Below, in pieces: positions 50,201-58,438 of a stretch of 64,000 nt of DNA (within the stretch, counting starts at the first letter, position 1; each line of letters opens with the position of its first letter). The DNA is taken from assembly GCA_024349245.1 (NCBI GenBank), contig JALDNG010000022.1, forward strand, positions 2,428,501-2,492,500. Reading direction: 5' to 3'. Source of the stretch: Neodontobutis hainanensis. Its lineage: Eukaryota; Chordata; Actinopteri; Gobiiformes; Odontobutidae. A program made the translations under genes and the position numbers. The notes beneath the pieces are model-generated. The model saw only the letters and a list, made by a program, of their open reading frames with translations, was not told the DNA's origin and made no database searches.

Positions 50201-53200
50201 GAACAGGAGACGAAGACTCAGGCAGAAGGACTGGAAATCAGATCACAGTCTGAATGAGTGTCAAAAGGAAAGCAAACGTTGTGTAAGCCCTTGTATATAA
50301 TTACTGAATGGAAAAAAACGTAGCCCAAACATGCTTATTATATTATATTCTTCTCAGCTAACAGTGGAATCCTGTTTTGTGATTGATTGATTGATTGATT
50401 GATTGATTAATTGATTGATTGGACCGATTGAATCATAGCATTGGAAATCAATGACTGCTTTTGCTGTGACTCCATACGTGTAATGCACGTCATGAGCACT
50501 AATGGAATTGCCCTGTTACACGGTGTTGGAGGAGGAGTTATTCTGGGATTGATGGTCCAGGTAAAAAAAAACACCTGTTCCATGCTCTCCGCCTCTCCTT
50601 TCCTCTCGGCTGTGTGGCCTGCTGCTGCTCACACACCCGCAGCCTTGTCTTTTATTTATCCCACGACATCATTGCACAACACTTCATTCCCACCCACGCA
50701 TCTTCACTCACCCATACAGTCACACAACTGATCCCCATATTAAAACTTTAATCTTCCTTAAATAAATGACCCTGTACTTTCATTACCGTGTCTAGAGCCA
50801 GGTCAACACATGGTTCGACACATTCCAGCACCAGAATGTGTCAGAGGGCTTAATCTATGTACAGGTTCTGTGTCTGTCCAAGCAGGCCAAATACACTTGT
50901 AGATCTAATGAACAGCACTGACCTCACTCTTATTTGTGAAAAATAAAACTGGGGCAATACAGATTCAAGTAAAATGTTACAAATAGAAAACTTTGCTGCA
51001 GTGTGTCATATTGGCCAGGTATCTTGAAATAGAAAACAGAAGGGAGTTTTGAAATGTGTCTTTTCTTATGACTTACAATAGCAGCTGCATAAATACTAAT
51101 TGGTTTCACTGCCACTACATATTCATTCATCACTTTTGCACAAAAATAAATAAGATTATGACACATAGTGTAAAGATATATACACAAGTAACACAGATGA
51201 TTAAACACATGCAAACGATGTGCTGATTTAGGTCAAATATAACTGCTTTCATCCAGACTGACCAACACAAACAGAGCCACTTTTTACACAGGAAAGAGTC
51301 AATGTTAAAGTCAGTTATGGAAGTATTAAAGTGCATCTAAAAAGCTATGTGTGAAGTTTTGTTGATTGTAGTAACATGTCTTGTAAACGAAATGAAAAGA
51401 TTTTAAATGAAAAAACTTTGGAATGTCAAAAAGAAAAAAAGTCTTGTCATAAGTAGAGAAAAATAAATATATTGTGTGCCCTCAAAAAGTGGTTACTTTG
51501 GAATACAGATTATGATTTGTAAATTTTCTCTCCAATCTTTATCTGAAGGGCAAAAGCCGTTCAATACAAACAGAATTACTTCATCTTTTGTCCTGACAGC
51601 GACCTCGAATAACAATAGCTCTTCAGCAGGACTCACATTTAAAAGCCCTACTCTCCACAAAGTTTTTACTTTAGTTTCTCACCTGTCAAAGCTCAGCCGC
51701 TTCTAAAGCGACTATAAACCATTTCTATCATCCTCACCTGAATATACCCTCGACACCAGTCCTAAAGAGCTGGATATTTGCTCCACTAATGGTCTGCTCT
51801 TGTGGCTGATCCCATTGAGCGGATGTGCACTATTAGTGCAACAGGGAGCAGTAAAAGTGCGTACTTGTCTGCGCAGGTCCTGGTTTGATACAATAATGAC
51901 GTTGGGTGGATCTCCGACAGCTGTGGCGGCCCCTCCGATGTTGGTGAAGATTACTTCTGCAATCAGGACATGCCTGGGGTCTAGATTAAGCACCTCGCAC
52001 AACCTGCAAAATCAGATAAGAGACACAAAAGCCATTTTTAGCTCCGATTAGATGGCAACAGGTGACACAAACAAATGCGTGCATAAAAAGAGGATTTTGG
52101 AAGACAGAAAGATTGGTCCTTTAACCCCCGCACCCATTCTCTTCTGGCCATAGCTTTAACAAACACATTATAGGTCAAGTGTCTTATTTTTAGAAAGGCA
52201 AATGTCATGTGTGTTGTGACCATTGGCAGTAAAAGTGTTATTGAGACTTTAATTAAGGCTTGAAGCATACAATTAATTCAAAGGGGAGGAAATAAAGAGG
52301 CTAGAAATAACAGCTCGTTTGTAAAATACAATACTAAGTTAATTGTAGCTTCTCTAAAGGGATGTTTGAGGACACACGTAATGTAGGTTTGTCTGTGCCA
52401 GTATTACATATTGAACATGTTCGTATTAAAATATCCCATATGGCACCAGGATGGCAATCATTTGTTGTTTGGGCTGCAAGCTAGTAATATAGCAAATGTG
52501 TAATAATTGAGTGTGATTGAAATCTTTTTTAGAAACGCAACCCGAGGATTAGCTTTCCCCAGCTGCACTGGTCCCGACGCTTTTCACACCAGTACGTAAA
52601 GCTGTAGGGGTGAAAGTGAAGTGCACTTACATAGCCCTGCTCTGGAGAGCAAAAAAATAAACAGTTACCTTATTGTGACTGGAGTGAAAAGCATCATGGT
52701 GGTCACATTGTCCAGAAATGCGGACAGTATGGCTGCGATGAGACATAAGATGATGATCATGGGCCACACTCGTCCTCTGGATAACTGGTAGGCCTGCAGA
52801 GAAAGGAAGACATCACAGTTATGAACAAAAGCCAGGACAACTCTGAAAAGTGCTTTTATAAAGAATAATGTGGGTCTGGATCTAGTGGAAGTTGGTAGCT
52901 GCTTTCAAATGTAGCCGCTGAGTATTTCTGGAAGGTCTCCTTTGACCTGGGTCTTAAGTGCTTGCACCAGAGTGACTGAGTATGGCCACCTTTTATTTGT
53001 TCATTACAATATGTCTTAGATTCTAAGCAGTTCTTCATGAGGCTATTTTAATTTAAGAGTCTGCCCTTGTCCGACCCACACTTAAAATTCATGAGCCCAC
53101 ATGATCCCCGTGTGCCCCGGGTCTTAGTGTTCCTGTAGCTCAAGGACAAAGGCGTTCTTCCTCATACTCACAAGCGAAGCCTGAGCCGCTCCTCTGATGG

Positions 53201-56200
53201 AAACGAAGAATCTCAAAGATGAAAGTTCTGTCTTTTAATGTGGAGCGACCTTGTTCTTTTACTTTCCAAGTGATTTGTTATGTGGGTATAAAAGCATAAA
53301 AGGGGTGTAGCTATTTAAAGAAAGGTTATGTCTAAAGCTGTAAACACTGAGAGAGCACTGACCTACTTATCTGAACCTGCACACGAGCAGTAAATCTGAC
53401 GTCTTGTCACATACAGTGTATTCTCTTCAGGATGTAAACATAGGCATCAAACAATTTCAGGTCATTTTACAGAAAAAGGTCTAATCATGTCAGGGACGTC
53501 AGAAGAAAGGGCTAATCTTATATCAGCCAAACGTCAGTTCACAAATAACTCAAAGGCTGTCATCTTGGAAAAAGGGGATCACATTTTAAAAACGTCTTTA
53601 ATTGATTCATTAATGACTTCACACATCTTTTTTCATTGAAGTGTTCATATTGTAACCCATCCTTGAACTGCAGCTAACTCACCTTCATGGCGCAGTAGTC
53701 AAAGAAACCCGTTTCTGAGAAAATGGCAACAAGGACCATCTATAAGAAGAAAAAAATTATAAAGACTGTATATCACTGTATATGTGATAAAAACAGGAAA
53801 GAAAGACAACCAGACAAAATAAACCAAGAAATAATGTTCAAAATGAAAGATATGCTACAATGACTTGTTCCTATAGCAACAGATAAAAACAGGCTTGGGG
53901 TCAAAGCCATTATGACCATGATACAAAGTATAAACCTAAAGGCCATTTACTTTATAGAGGATTGCACTGCATTGAAGTTTGGAGTCATGTCATTGGATAG
54001 TGCCAGGGCATGTAGTGTCCATGGACACCAGTCTACATACTGTCCCTTATATGCCTGTCAGTGCTATGTTAGAACATATATATGGTAATATATATATACA
54101 CACAGAATTACCATGCCAAACAGAAGAGCCAGAGTCTCATAGTCGATCCACTCCACCACAGTCACCAGGCTGGGCCGCTGTGGAGATCAACAACTGATTT
54201 ACATTTGTAAAAAGAAACTGTCTGCATAAAGTCCCTCCAAATGTTTTGTCCACTAAATTCAGAGAGTAATACTTACATCACCAATTATAGCTAGCGCAGC
54301 TAATGCCGCCAAAGAGCCTAAGAGAGCAGCCAGAGTTCGATGGACAATCTGAAAAATACCACAAGTTGTAGGCATATAACAGTACTCATACATATTATTT
54401 AAAAATGAGAATTGGGATAAAGCAGTGTGAATGTCCATGTAGTGGACTCTTCTACTTTAAGGACAGTCCCTCATGTTCAGGTACAGAGTGTGTGCAACTG
54501 TCACAGGAAGGACACGTGAAAGTGCGAGTGTGGGCTTAACTGCACTGTCATAGCTCGCTGCTGTTGACTAGTACTGTCTCGACGGCACAGCTCAATTAGT
54601 TCACACCTTGTGGAGCTCAGGAGATAAGTCTGTCTAATTATAACTGACAAATGAATATGGCACTGAAAAAGCGCTAATTAAGTTTACCAGTGAGTGTGAA
54701 AGTACCACTGTAACCTAAAGTGCATCGTTGTAATGAATGTAATAATAGCTGCTGCATGTAGGTTATAAATGACACCTTATACATGTATTTGTAGACTAAA
54801 TTAATCATTGCATATCTTTCCATACACTGATAATGACTTTAAAATATGATAATAAATCAAGTGAAGCATCAGTGTATCAGCACAGACCTGTCTATTTAAC
54901 TCACCGTTAATAATCTGTCTGTCGTTCCAGTGGATTATTAATAAATGCTTGTTGGAAAATGTCTCTTCTGGGCGCCTTGGTGACACGCATTAATGAAGGC
55001 TTTTTAACCTTTATGAACACAGCGAAGTGACTTGGCAATTTTTCATCTGACCTTTGAGATTTTACTAAGGATTATTCAGTATGAAACAAACTATGGATGT
55101 AAGCTCAGTACAGCAGATGGCAACTCTATGTTTAATACTTCTGCTGTTGTTTCATAAAGGATGTGTTTGTGTCCATCATGTACTTAATAAGGATGGCTTG
55201 GGGACTGCGTCTGACAACACACCACTAACAAAAAACAAACCCTGCAATAAAATATAGCAGTGTCCACTTTTGAATCACTTTTGTAGAAAACCTGAATACA
55301 GACGGGTATTTCTTCCGGCAACAGTGGATTTTCTATTTACCTCAAAGATGATGAGGACATAGACCCCCGTCAGGATGATGCCTGCGATGGCCACCTGAGT
55401 CTCCACGTTGACGTAGAGAGACTGGTGGGTCATAGACAGAGGCACCACCTCATTGTCCCGCAAGAAGGCCTGGACAGTGATGCTGACGGGGTCACTGTGG
55501 GGTAAGACACACAGCCGGGTAATAAGACACATGAAAATACTTATTTTATTGACATTCAGGAACGTGCATTTTAATCGCGCATAATTGTTCCTCTGGTGCA
55601 GCATGTGACCAGTTACTGTCATAAAGTTACTGCTACAAAGCCCAAGTTCAAAGCAGCTGACCTCAAGGTGGTGCTGTAATCCATAAACAAGAAATACTTC
55701 CTTCATGTATTCTGCCAATGACTAGTTTTATGAATGGTGTTGAATCACATTCATTTGTCACATTTCTTAAAAATGTGAACATAAGTACTTCCATTTATTG
55801 GATGGTACTTATTTCACTTTTCCCTGATTTTGTTGTTTTATTGATTGTGGCAGAAGCAGGGTGTTCATCTCCAGTGCAACAGAAAACCATGGCTTTTAAA
55901 ATGAAGGAAGTAATCAGCTTTATTTGGACATTTATTCTTTTTTTCATTTATTGACATCTTTCAATATTGTTGCCTTTATCAATTAAAGAACTGTTATACA
56001 GATTGTCTATTATAAATCCTGCTGAAAGTAAATTATAGATATTGTGTTGGTTTACATTGTGTATCACCACACATACTTACCTCTGTCCAGAGGTCCTGTA
56101 ACAGAAGCTACTGTAAGATGATTGCTTATTTGGCCTCAACAGGACCGTTTAAAACCTAATTACTACCTGCTGAGCATCTCGAACGTCCTCGTTAGCAGGG

Positions 56201-58438
56201 TCTGGTCGCTGCGCTCACGATGTAGAGGAATGGTCCAGTTCTGAATCACCTGCACTCAAAGACCATAATAAATGGGTCAGCTCTCCACAAATCAACTCGA
56301 CACAGGTGCTGCGGTAAATAAACAAGAGAGATGATGCCTTCACCTGCTGAGCCCTTCTCCTCCGCTGGCCCGGCTCCTCCGTCTGCTCCACCTGGATCAG
56401 GATGTACTCTTGATTAGTCAGGTCTACTGTCCCTCGCGCGAAAGGCCCGCCCACCTGCAGCTTCAGCAAGGCGTTGTCACGGAAATCTGTCAAGTTCATA
56501 GCTGTGCAGCACCGTTTGTTAAGAGAAAACAGATGTGACAGATATCTCACAACAAAGGTTTATTCTTCTAACTTAAATAGTACATGCACAATGTTAGATA
56601 GTAGGATACAGAAGCTGTCCGTTGAGGACACGGCCAACATCCTCCAGGGGTTGTCTCGGTCTGGGTACATGCTGAAAAAAAGCTGAAAGCAACAATCAAC
56701 ATGTTATTACAGGTTTGGCATAATTTGTAATTTATACACAGAAATAAGAATATGTGTTAATACTGAGCTTTTTGATTTAGATTGTGGACACACTGTGTAA
56801 TAAATAAAACATAAGTTTGGGTTTAGGATAAAAGCAGGCAATCAACGTCTTGGACAAGAAACCAAGAAGCTGGCATCATTATGAAATCATAATTCATTTT
56901 TATTTTTTATTTTAGTTCATTAAAGCTGTTTTTTTAATGTCTAAATGTCATCACTGTTCACTGCTCTGGTCACCAAAAACTCTAACAGACCGATCCCTCG
57001 AGGCTCTGTCAGAGGGGACTTTATAATCCTTATGTAACCTTCTGTTGGACAAGAGTAAAGAAGTGAGACTGTGGAACGCTCTTCCCAACAAACTCAAACT
57101 GAAGACTGATGTAAACACCTTTAACAGAAGCATGTACTCTCCTTTCTCAAAAGCCTCCTATGGACTTGTTTTGAGAATTATCACTTGAGCCAAAACACTC
57201 AAGTAATGCATTTGGTCTGTCTAATGTTATGGCAATGTCCATATCAAATAATTAAAGAAATAAGCCCTTCGAAATAATCAAAAAAAACTTTCTATAATGA
57301 CATTAAGTCGGAGCAACCAGTTGGGTACACCTCTGCACTGGCCCCAGTATGAAAGTACCCTTACGGAACAGCTTCTCTGTTTAACATTCAACCATGTGTG
57401 CTATAAATATTACTATGGAATCATAAAATTAAAAATGTAGTAACACTTATCAGGATCTATGACAATCGTAGAAGTTTTTGGGAAGAATGGGAAAATGGTG
57501 ATGCAAAGGAGTGACTGAGGACATACATCTTTGGTGTTGTAATACAAATACCTTTTATTCCTAAAGGGTGTCATACTTTCAAAATATTATACCATTCCAG
57601 GACTATCTACAGTTTGATATAACATCCTCTATATCCACTTACACTGCAGAGGACTACTATTGTGAAGATACTGGCAATTTTGGAGGTCTTCATGCAACAT
57701 CTAAAAAGATAAAAATAAAAATCTTTATTTCAATGATAATGTTCAATGCAAAAAATAAAAAAGTCTAGTCAGTGCAAACCAGGTCACACCTCATGTTTCT
57801 TGTGAGCTTGAAGTTGAGGTCGAGGCTGTCGTTTTTGTCCGAGGAGCTGGAGCGGGACAGGGACAGGCTGGTGACCTCGCTGCCTAGTCGGAACCTCCTC
57901 TCAAAGTCCAGGGAGCTGTTGTCCCAGTGCTCGTCCACTCCAGCAAAGCCGGGGTCGTGTACAGTCATGTAGGTTATACTGGGGACGACAAAACAATCAA
58001 ACCCATAGTTTCACTGACACAAAAATTGGCATTAGGGGCACCAGATGTGGGTGTGATTTAATACTCGGCAGAGAAAAACAAGTCATTCCTGTCAACATTT
58101 CCGGTGGGGCTTACGCTTGTATTTCAATCAATTTGGACAGTACAAGGATGTCGGGCTATTTCATTAAATCCAACTGCTGGCGTGTCATTTGGATTCGTGA
58201 CTACTACAAAATCAAAAAAAGTAATCCCCTTTAGATAATGTGATAGCGCCAGTAGACCAGATAAGTAGACTAAAATGCAATTGTGGAGAATATCTGTAGG
58301 TCTAACACACTTTTGGGTTTAACATCTGAAGAATGTACCCACCTGTCGTCTTGTTGGAATCTCAGAAGTGGGGATCTCTCGGTGATGTTGGCCGAGTTCG
58401 TTTTTCCTCTGAGGATGTTAACCACGCTGAAGTTGTGC
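31512..58438 (-). CDS. OCA2: OCA2 (P protein) gene, 22 coding exons, N-terminal exon missing
   Basis: OCA2 is a melanosomal multi-pass membrane protein of the IT (ArsB/NhaD, SLC13-like) superfamily. It is needed for an anion conductance that raises melanosome pH and so allows tyrosinase activity; loss causes oculocutaneous albinism type 2. I assembled 22 minus-strand exons with GT-AG borders. Their summed length is 2287 bases: one leading base, 761 codons and a TAG stop. Every splice phase agrees, with no stop or frameshift, so the gene looks intact. The human protein is 838 residues, so about 75 N-terminal residues in one upstream exon are unaccounted for. Domain order: cytosolic tail with a dileucine motif, M1, a large N-glycosylated luminal loop, then the two-part permease core. 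Hallmarks include NIGGAATAVGDPPNVIIVSN and [20 protein letters not shown]. The gene converges on GABRG3, as in other vertebrates. Introns shorter than 1.5 kb hold nothing further that I recognise unless listed separately. Confidence 0.95.
33496..33978 (+). repeat. Unclassified interspersed element, short copy
   Basis: It starts aaagccgcaagcggcgat just after an AAT microsatellite and ends ctcgggcctaataataataa before another. The first 215 bases match 23652-23860 and the last part matches 25085-25262. The segment between, including the tandem units, is absent, so this is a deletion derivative or the ancestral short form. Confidence 0.8.
33979..34322 (-). repeat. tRNA-headed SINE, minus strand (tail type A)
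   Basis: In reverse complement it carries the head with ggtcgtcctatatcaagaag, a degraded B box (ggttcaaatcc), ccttgggcagaacacttaac, gccacgtctccgtcactctg, and the tail agcgctttgagtctctgg with gcgcaattcaaat. The insertion lies directly against the unclassified element's ATT-rich 3' end. Confidence 0.85.
34693..34961 (-). repeat. tRNA-headed SINE, minus strand (tail type B)
   Basis: The reverse complement has ggcgcagtggctcagtggta at the head, a duplicated B-box-like cgattcgattccc, ccttggtcaagacacttaac, and the LINE-type tail gtaagtcgctttggataaaa followed by gcgtctgctaaatgaa. About 65 extra bases (from near 34857) interrupt the head between the A and B boxes. Confidence 0.85.
38897..39095 (+). 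repeat. tRNA-headed SINE (tail type B)
   Basis: Head gcggcagtagctcagtgggt followed by agagcggtcgtcc, B box ggctcgattct at 38949-38959, core cccttgggcaagacacttaa, tail gtagctttggataaaagctt followed by cagctaaaatgaa. Confidence 0.88.
39846..39939 (-). CDS. OCA2: OCA2 exon: [20 protein letters not shown]
   Basis: 30 codons between split codons (GA leading, AA trailing): [44 protein letters not shown] is the second-half counterpart of GGAATAVGDPPNVI. Acceptor gtttag, donor gtaagt. Confidence 0.97.
40653..40746 (-). CDS. OCA2: OCA2 exon: IPVLINLSQDADVNLPVKPL..GACLG
   Basis: 31 codons plus G: IPVLINLSQDADVNLPVKPL, IFALAMGACLG. The trailing G opens the GGNGTLIG motif with the next exon. Acceptor ttacag, donor gtgtgt. 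Confidence 0.96.
41158..41235. repeat. (GT)n microsatellite, 78 bp, in an OCA2 intron
   Basis: A pure TG repeat of 39 units; in the OCA2 transcript it is (CA)n. It begins 38 bases downstream of the 5' splice site of the exon ending at 41274. Confidence 0.98.
41274..41378 (-). CDS. OCA2: OCA2 exon: WVSALASSLIDNIPFTATM
   Basis: 35 codons, phase 0 on both sides: AVPEDQRLAIAIILVMWVSA, LASSLIDNIPFTATM. SSLIDNIPFTATM is the second-repeat re-entrant signature. Acceptor ctcacag, donor gtaatg. In the transcript a pure CA repeat starts 38 bases into the downstream intron (see the 41158-41235 repeat). Confidence 0.97.
42081..42140 (-). CDS. OCA2: OCA2 exon: ALAQLQLIDYIGEQTAVLIK
   Basis: 20 codons, phase 0 on both sides: ALAQLQLIDYIGEQTAVLIK. 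Acceptor ttccag, donor gtgagt. EYVGEQTALLIK is the mammalian counterpart. Confidence 0.96.
43050..43177 (-). CDS. OCA2: OCA2 exon: GWIAILGALWLLVLADIQDF..
   Basis: 42 codons after GT, which completes Gly: WIAILGALWLLVLADIQDFE, IILHRVEWATLLFFAGLFVL, ME. HRVEWATLLFF parallels VEWIDYETLALLF of the first half, again showing the internal repeat. Acceptor ctcag, donor gtatta. Confidence 0.97.
43178..45221 (-). other. OCA2 intron, repeat-poor, with one palindrome
   Basis: About 2 kb. It holds the palindrome at 43684-43737. The stretch 44200-44620 is free of recognised repeats and rich in homeobox-like taat motifs (ttaatgaaattttaatgagg), but I have no alignment to call it conserved. Confidence 0.5.
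43684..43737. repeat. 36-nt perfect palindrome preceded by short direct repeats
   Basis: 43702-43737 is a perfect palindrome; its left half is aatacaaatgtcaaaaca and its right half is the exact reverse complement. Just upstream, the 15-base unit gttcaaaatacaaat occurs twice in tandem, the second overlapping the palindrome. Confidence 0.95.
45222..45330 (-). CDS. OCA2: OCA2 exon: HKITDK..FFLNSFVPSIHLDLG
   Basis: 36 codons plus G: HKITDKVLLVKCVSVLGVVI, FMFFLNSFVPSIHLDL. The KC.SVLG.VIFMFFLNSF helix is the first of the second permease half. Acceptor ttcacag, donor gtaagt. Confidence 0.96.
45494..45551 (-). CDS. OCA2: OCA2 exon: short central-loop exon
   Basis: One leading base and 19 codons: QISQEDKNWVQNIQELQKK. 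It restores phase between the flanking exons: joining 45700 directly to 45330 would hit a stop at once. QISQEDKNW and NIQELQKK match the mammalian loop. Acceptor tgacag, donor gtaagc. Confidence 0.94.
45700..45847 (-). CDS. OCA2: OCA2 exon: central cytosolic loop (ELKHEI..REETAV..)
   Basis: 48 codons with two leading bases and AG trailing: LKHEILVWRQTAQRINPASR, EETAVKCLLMQKVLTLESLL, RKMMKTFQ. It is hydrophilic and basic, and is the large cytosolic loop between the two permease halves. Acceptor ctcacag, donor gttaga (weak). The AG joins the following short exon to give Arg. Confidence 0.95.
47175..48292 (-). mobile_element. Tc1-like transposon relic with internal inverted duplication
   Basis: Minus-strand transposase relic. 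The N-terminus at 47600-47794 reads METHPVVIEKINLFQKGQII after W, followed by NWKDSGDPSS, the paired-like DNA-binding domain of a fish Tc1 family. A later piece near 47280-47500 encodes READEV and SCLVPT-type residues. Outer ends: tgcccaaaaaaaagtcacca on the minus strand near 48290 and ccggacaaaaaaaggacaca near 47185. Much of the C-terminal transposase is deleted, and a central segment is duplicated in inverted orientation (47399-47500). Confidence 0.85.
47416..47489. repeat. Inverted repeat, 29-nt perfect arms and 16-nt loop
   Basis: Left arm 47416-47444 (agacctgttccagagtgatg then ggtgcatca) and right arm 47461-47489 are exact reverse complements. The flanks add a near-palindromic ggactcatcagg/tctgatgagtcc. 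All of it derives from Tc1 transposase sequence. Confidence 0.95.
48486..48618 (-). CDS. OCA2: OCA2 exon: membrane helix and cytosolic loop start
   Basis: 44 codons plus G: GIDFASFTGYMFLGICLVLL, TSFPFLRMLYWNKKLYNKES, IEIV. Acceptor ctctcag, donor gtgagt. The trailing G with the next exon's AA gives Glu (EIV-E-LKHEI), as in the human protein. Confidence 0.96.
48619..51864 (-). other. OCA2 intron (3.2 kb), nothing recognised except a tetranucleotide repeat
   Basis: A GATT tetranucleotide repeat lies at 50381-50420. No coding segment, SINE or transposon was recognised in the remaining sequence. Confidence 0.6.
50381..50420. repeat. (GATT)n microsatellite
   Basis: Ten tetranucleotide units, one of them changed to aatt. 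Confidence 0.95.
51865..52003 (-). CDS. OCA2: OCA2 exon: NIGGAATAVGDPPNVIIVSN signature
   Basis: 46 codons after one leading base that completes Arg: LCEVLNLDPRHVLIAEVIFT, NIGGAATAVGDPPNVIIVSN, QDLRRQ. GGAATAVGDPPN is the substrate-binding-type signature of the first permease repeat. Acceptor ttgcag. The donor is gtacgc, a weaker match than most in the gene; it is supported by the phase-0 join to GIDFAS. Confidence 0.96.
52669..52793 (-). CDS. OCA2: OCA2 exon: SAFLDNVTTMMLFTPVTI helix-loop
   Basis: 41 codons plus AG: AYQLSRGRVWPMIIILCLIA, then AILSAFLDNVTTMMLFTPVT and I. SAFLDNVTTM is the first-repeat counterpart of the SSLIDNIPFTATM motif encoded by the exon at 41274-41378, reflecting the internal duplication of IT-type permeases. 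Acceptor ctgcag, donor gtaact. Confidence 0.97.
53683..53739 (-). CDS. OCA2: OCA2 exon: MVLVAIFSETGFFDYCAMK segment
   Basis: 19 codons, phase 0 on both sides: MVLVAIFSETGFFDYCAMK. The SETGFFDY motif is near-invariant in this family. Acceptor ttatag, donor gtgagt. Confidence 0.96.
54112..54177 (-). CDS. OCA2: OCA2 exon: RPSLVTVVEWIDYETLALLF segment
   Basis: 22 codons, phase 0 on both sides, encoding RPSLVTVVEWIDYETLALLF then GM. The VEWIDxETLALLFGM stretch is a family hallmark. Acceptor ccacag, donor gtaatt. Confidence 0.96.
54277..54348 (-). CDS. OCA2: OCA2 exon: IVHRTLAALLGSLAALAALA segment
   Basis: 24 codons, phase 0 on both sides: IVHRTLAALLGSLAALAALA then IIGD. The HRTLAA motif and Ala/Leu-rich helix match the IT-superfamily core start. 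Acceptor tttcag, donor gtaagt. Confidence 0.96.
55341..55494 (-). CDS. OCA2: OCA2 exon: end of luminal loop and M2
   Basis: 51 codons after one leading base: DPVSITVQAFLRDNEVVPLS, MTHQSLYVNVETQVAIAG and the hydrophobic IILTGVYVLIIFE. ETQVAIAGIIL opens the second membrane segment, as in mammalian OCA2. Acceptor ccacag, donor gtaaat, phase 0 exit. Confidence 0.95.
56167..56249 (-). CDS. OCA2: OCA2 exon: luminal loop, second half
   Basis: 27 codons plus AG: VIQNWTIPLHRERSDQTLLT then RTFEMLS. NWT is a second sequon, matching the human HNWT site in the same position. Acceptor gtgcag, donor gtagta. The trailing AG and the next exon's leading T give Ser (MLS-S-DPVSI). Confidence 0.93.
56344..56501 (-). 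CDS. OCA2: OCA2 exon: luminal loop, N-glycosylation site and RRRR cluster
   Basis: 52 codons after two leading bases (CT), which complete Ser with the previous exon. It reads MNLTDFRDNALLKLQVGGPF, then ARGTVDLTNQEYILIQVEQT, then EEPGQRRRRAQQ. NLT is an N-glycosylation sequon. The loop lies on the luminal side of the melanosome in the known topology. The acceptor is gcacag and the donor gtgaag. Confidence 0.93.
56610..56682 (-). CDS. OCA2: OCA2 exon: end of M1 and start of luminal loop
   Basis: 24 codons plus one trailing base: LFFSMYPDRDNPWRMLAVSS then TDSF. Two acceptors are possible 11 bases apart (after 56682 or after 56671). Only the outer one is in phase with the upstream M1 exon (phase 0) and gives the conserved LFFSMYPD. 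Using the inner one would require skipping the M1 exon, a frame-preserving alternative. The donor is gtatcc. Confidence 0.85.
56985..57205 (+). mobile_element. Possible LINE fragment in an OCA2 intron
   Basis: The plus strand reads KEVRLWNALPNKLKLKTDVN then TFNRSMYS, the RLWN.LP..LK....FK pattern found at the C-terminal end of many LINE ORF2 proteins. It is short and isolated, so the family cannot be assigned. Confidence 0.45.
57643..57700 (-). CDS. OCA2: OCA2 exon: first transmembrane segment
   Basis: A 58-base exon: one leading base and 19 codons, CCMKTSKIASIFTIVVLCS. The acceptor follows a T-rich tract (ctttttag) and the donor is a strong gtaagt. It joins the previous exon's AG to give Arg, so the junction reads NM-R-CCMK. 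It joins the next exon in phase 0 to read VVLCS-LFFS-MYPD, matching the human M1 pattern of Cys, Trp/Met-Leu-Lys and hydrophobic VVLCSILFS. It is easy to miss because it is short and AT-rich flanks surround it. Confidence 0.87.
57790..57978 (-). CDS. OCA2: OCA2 exon: N-terminal cytosolic domain
   Basis: 62 codons with a split codon at each end. It reads ITYMTVHDPGFAGVDEHWDN, then SSLDFERRFRLGSEVTSLSL and a Ser-rich, Asp-rich stretch ending NFKLTRNM. The acceptor is ccccag and the donor gtgtga. The SW/HWDNSS..ERR pattern matches the human N-terminal domain just before M1. The serine run (SLSLSRSSSSDKNDS) is a plausible phosphorylation-rich linker, which is inference only. Confidence 0.93.
58343..58438 (-). 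CDS. OCA2: OCA2 exon: N-terminal cytosolic tail with dileucine motif
   Basis: 31 codons starting HNFSVVNILRGKTNSANI and ending ERSPLLRFQQDD, after one leading base; two trailing bases (AG) complete Ser with the next exon. The acceptor is tttttaag and the donor gtgggt. ERSPLL fits the [DE]xxxL[LI] sorting motif and aligns with the human ENTPLL motif known to direct the protein to melanosomes. This is the most 5' OCA2 exon I could identify; it has no start codon. Confidence 0.85.
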
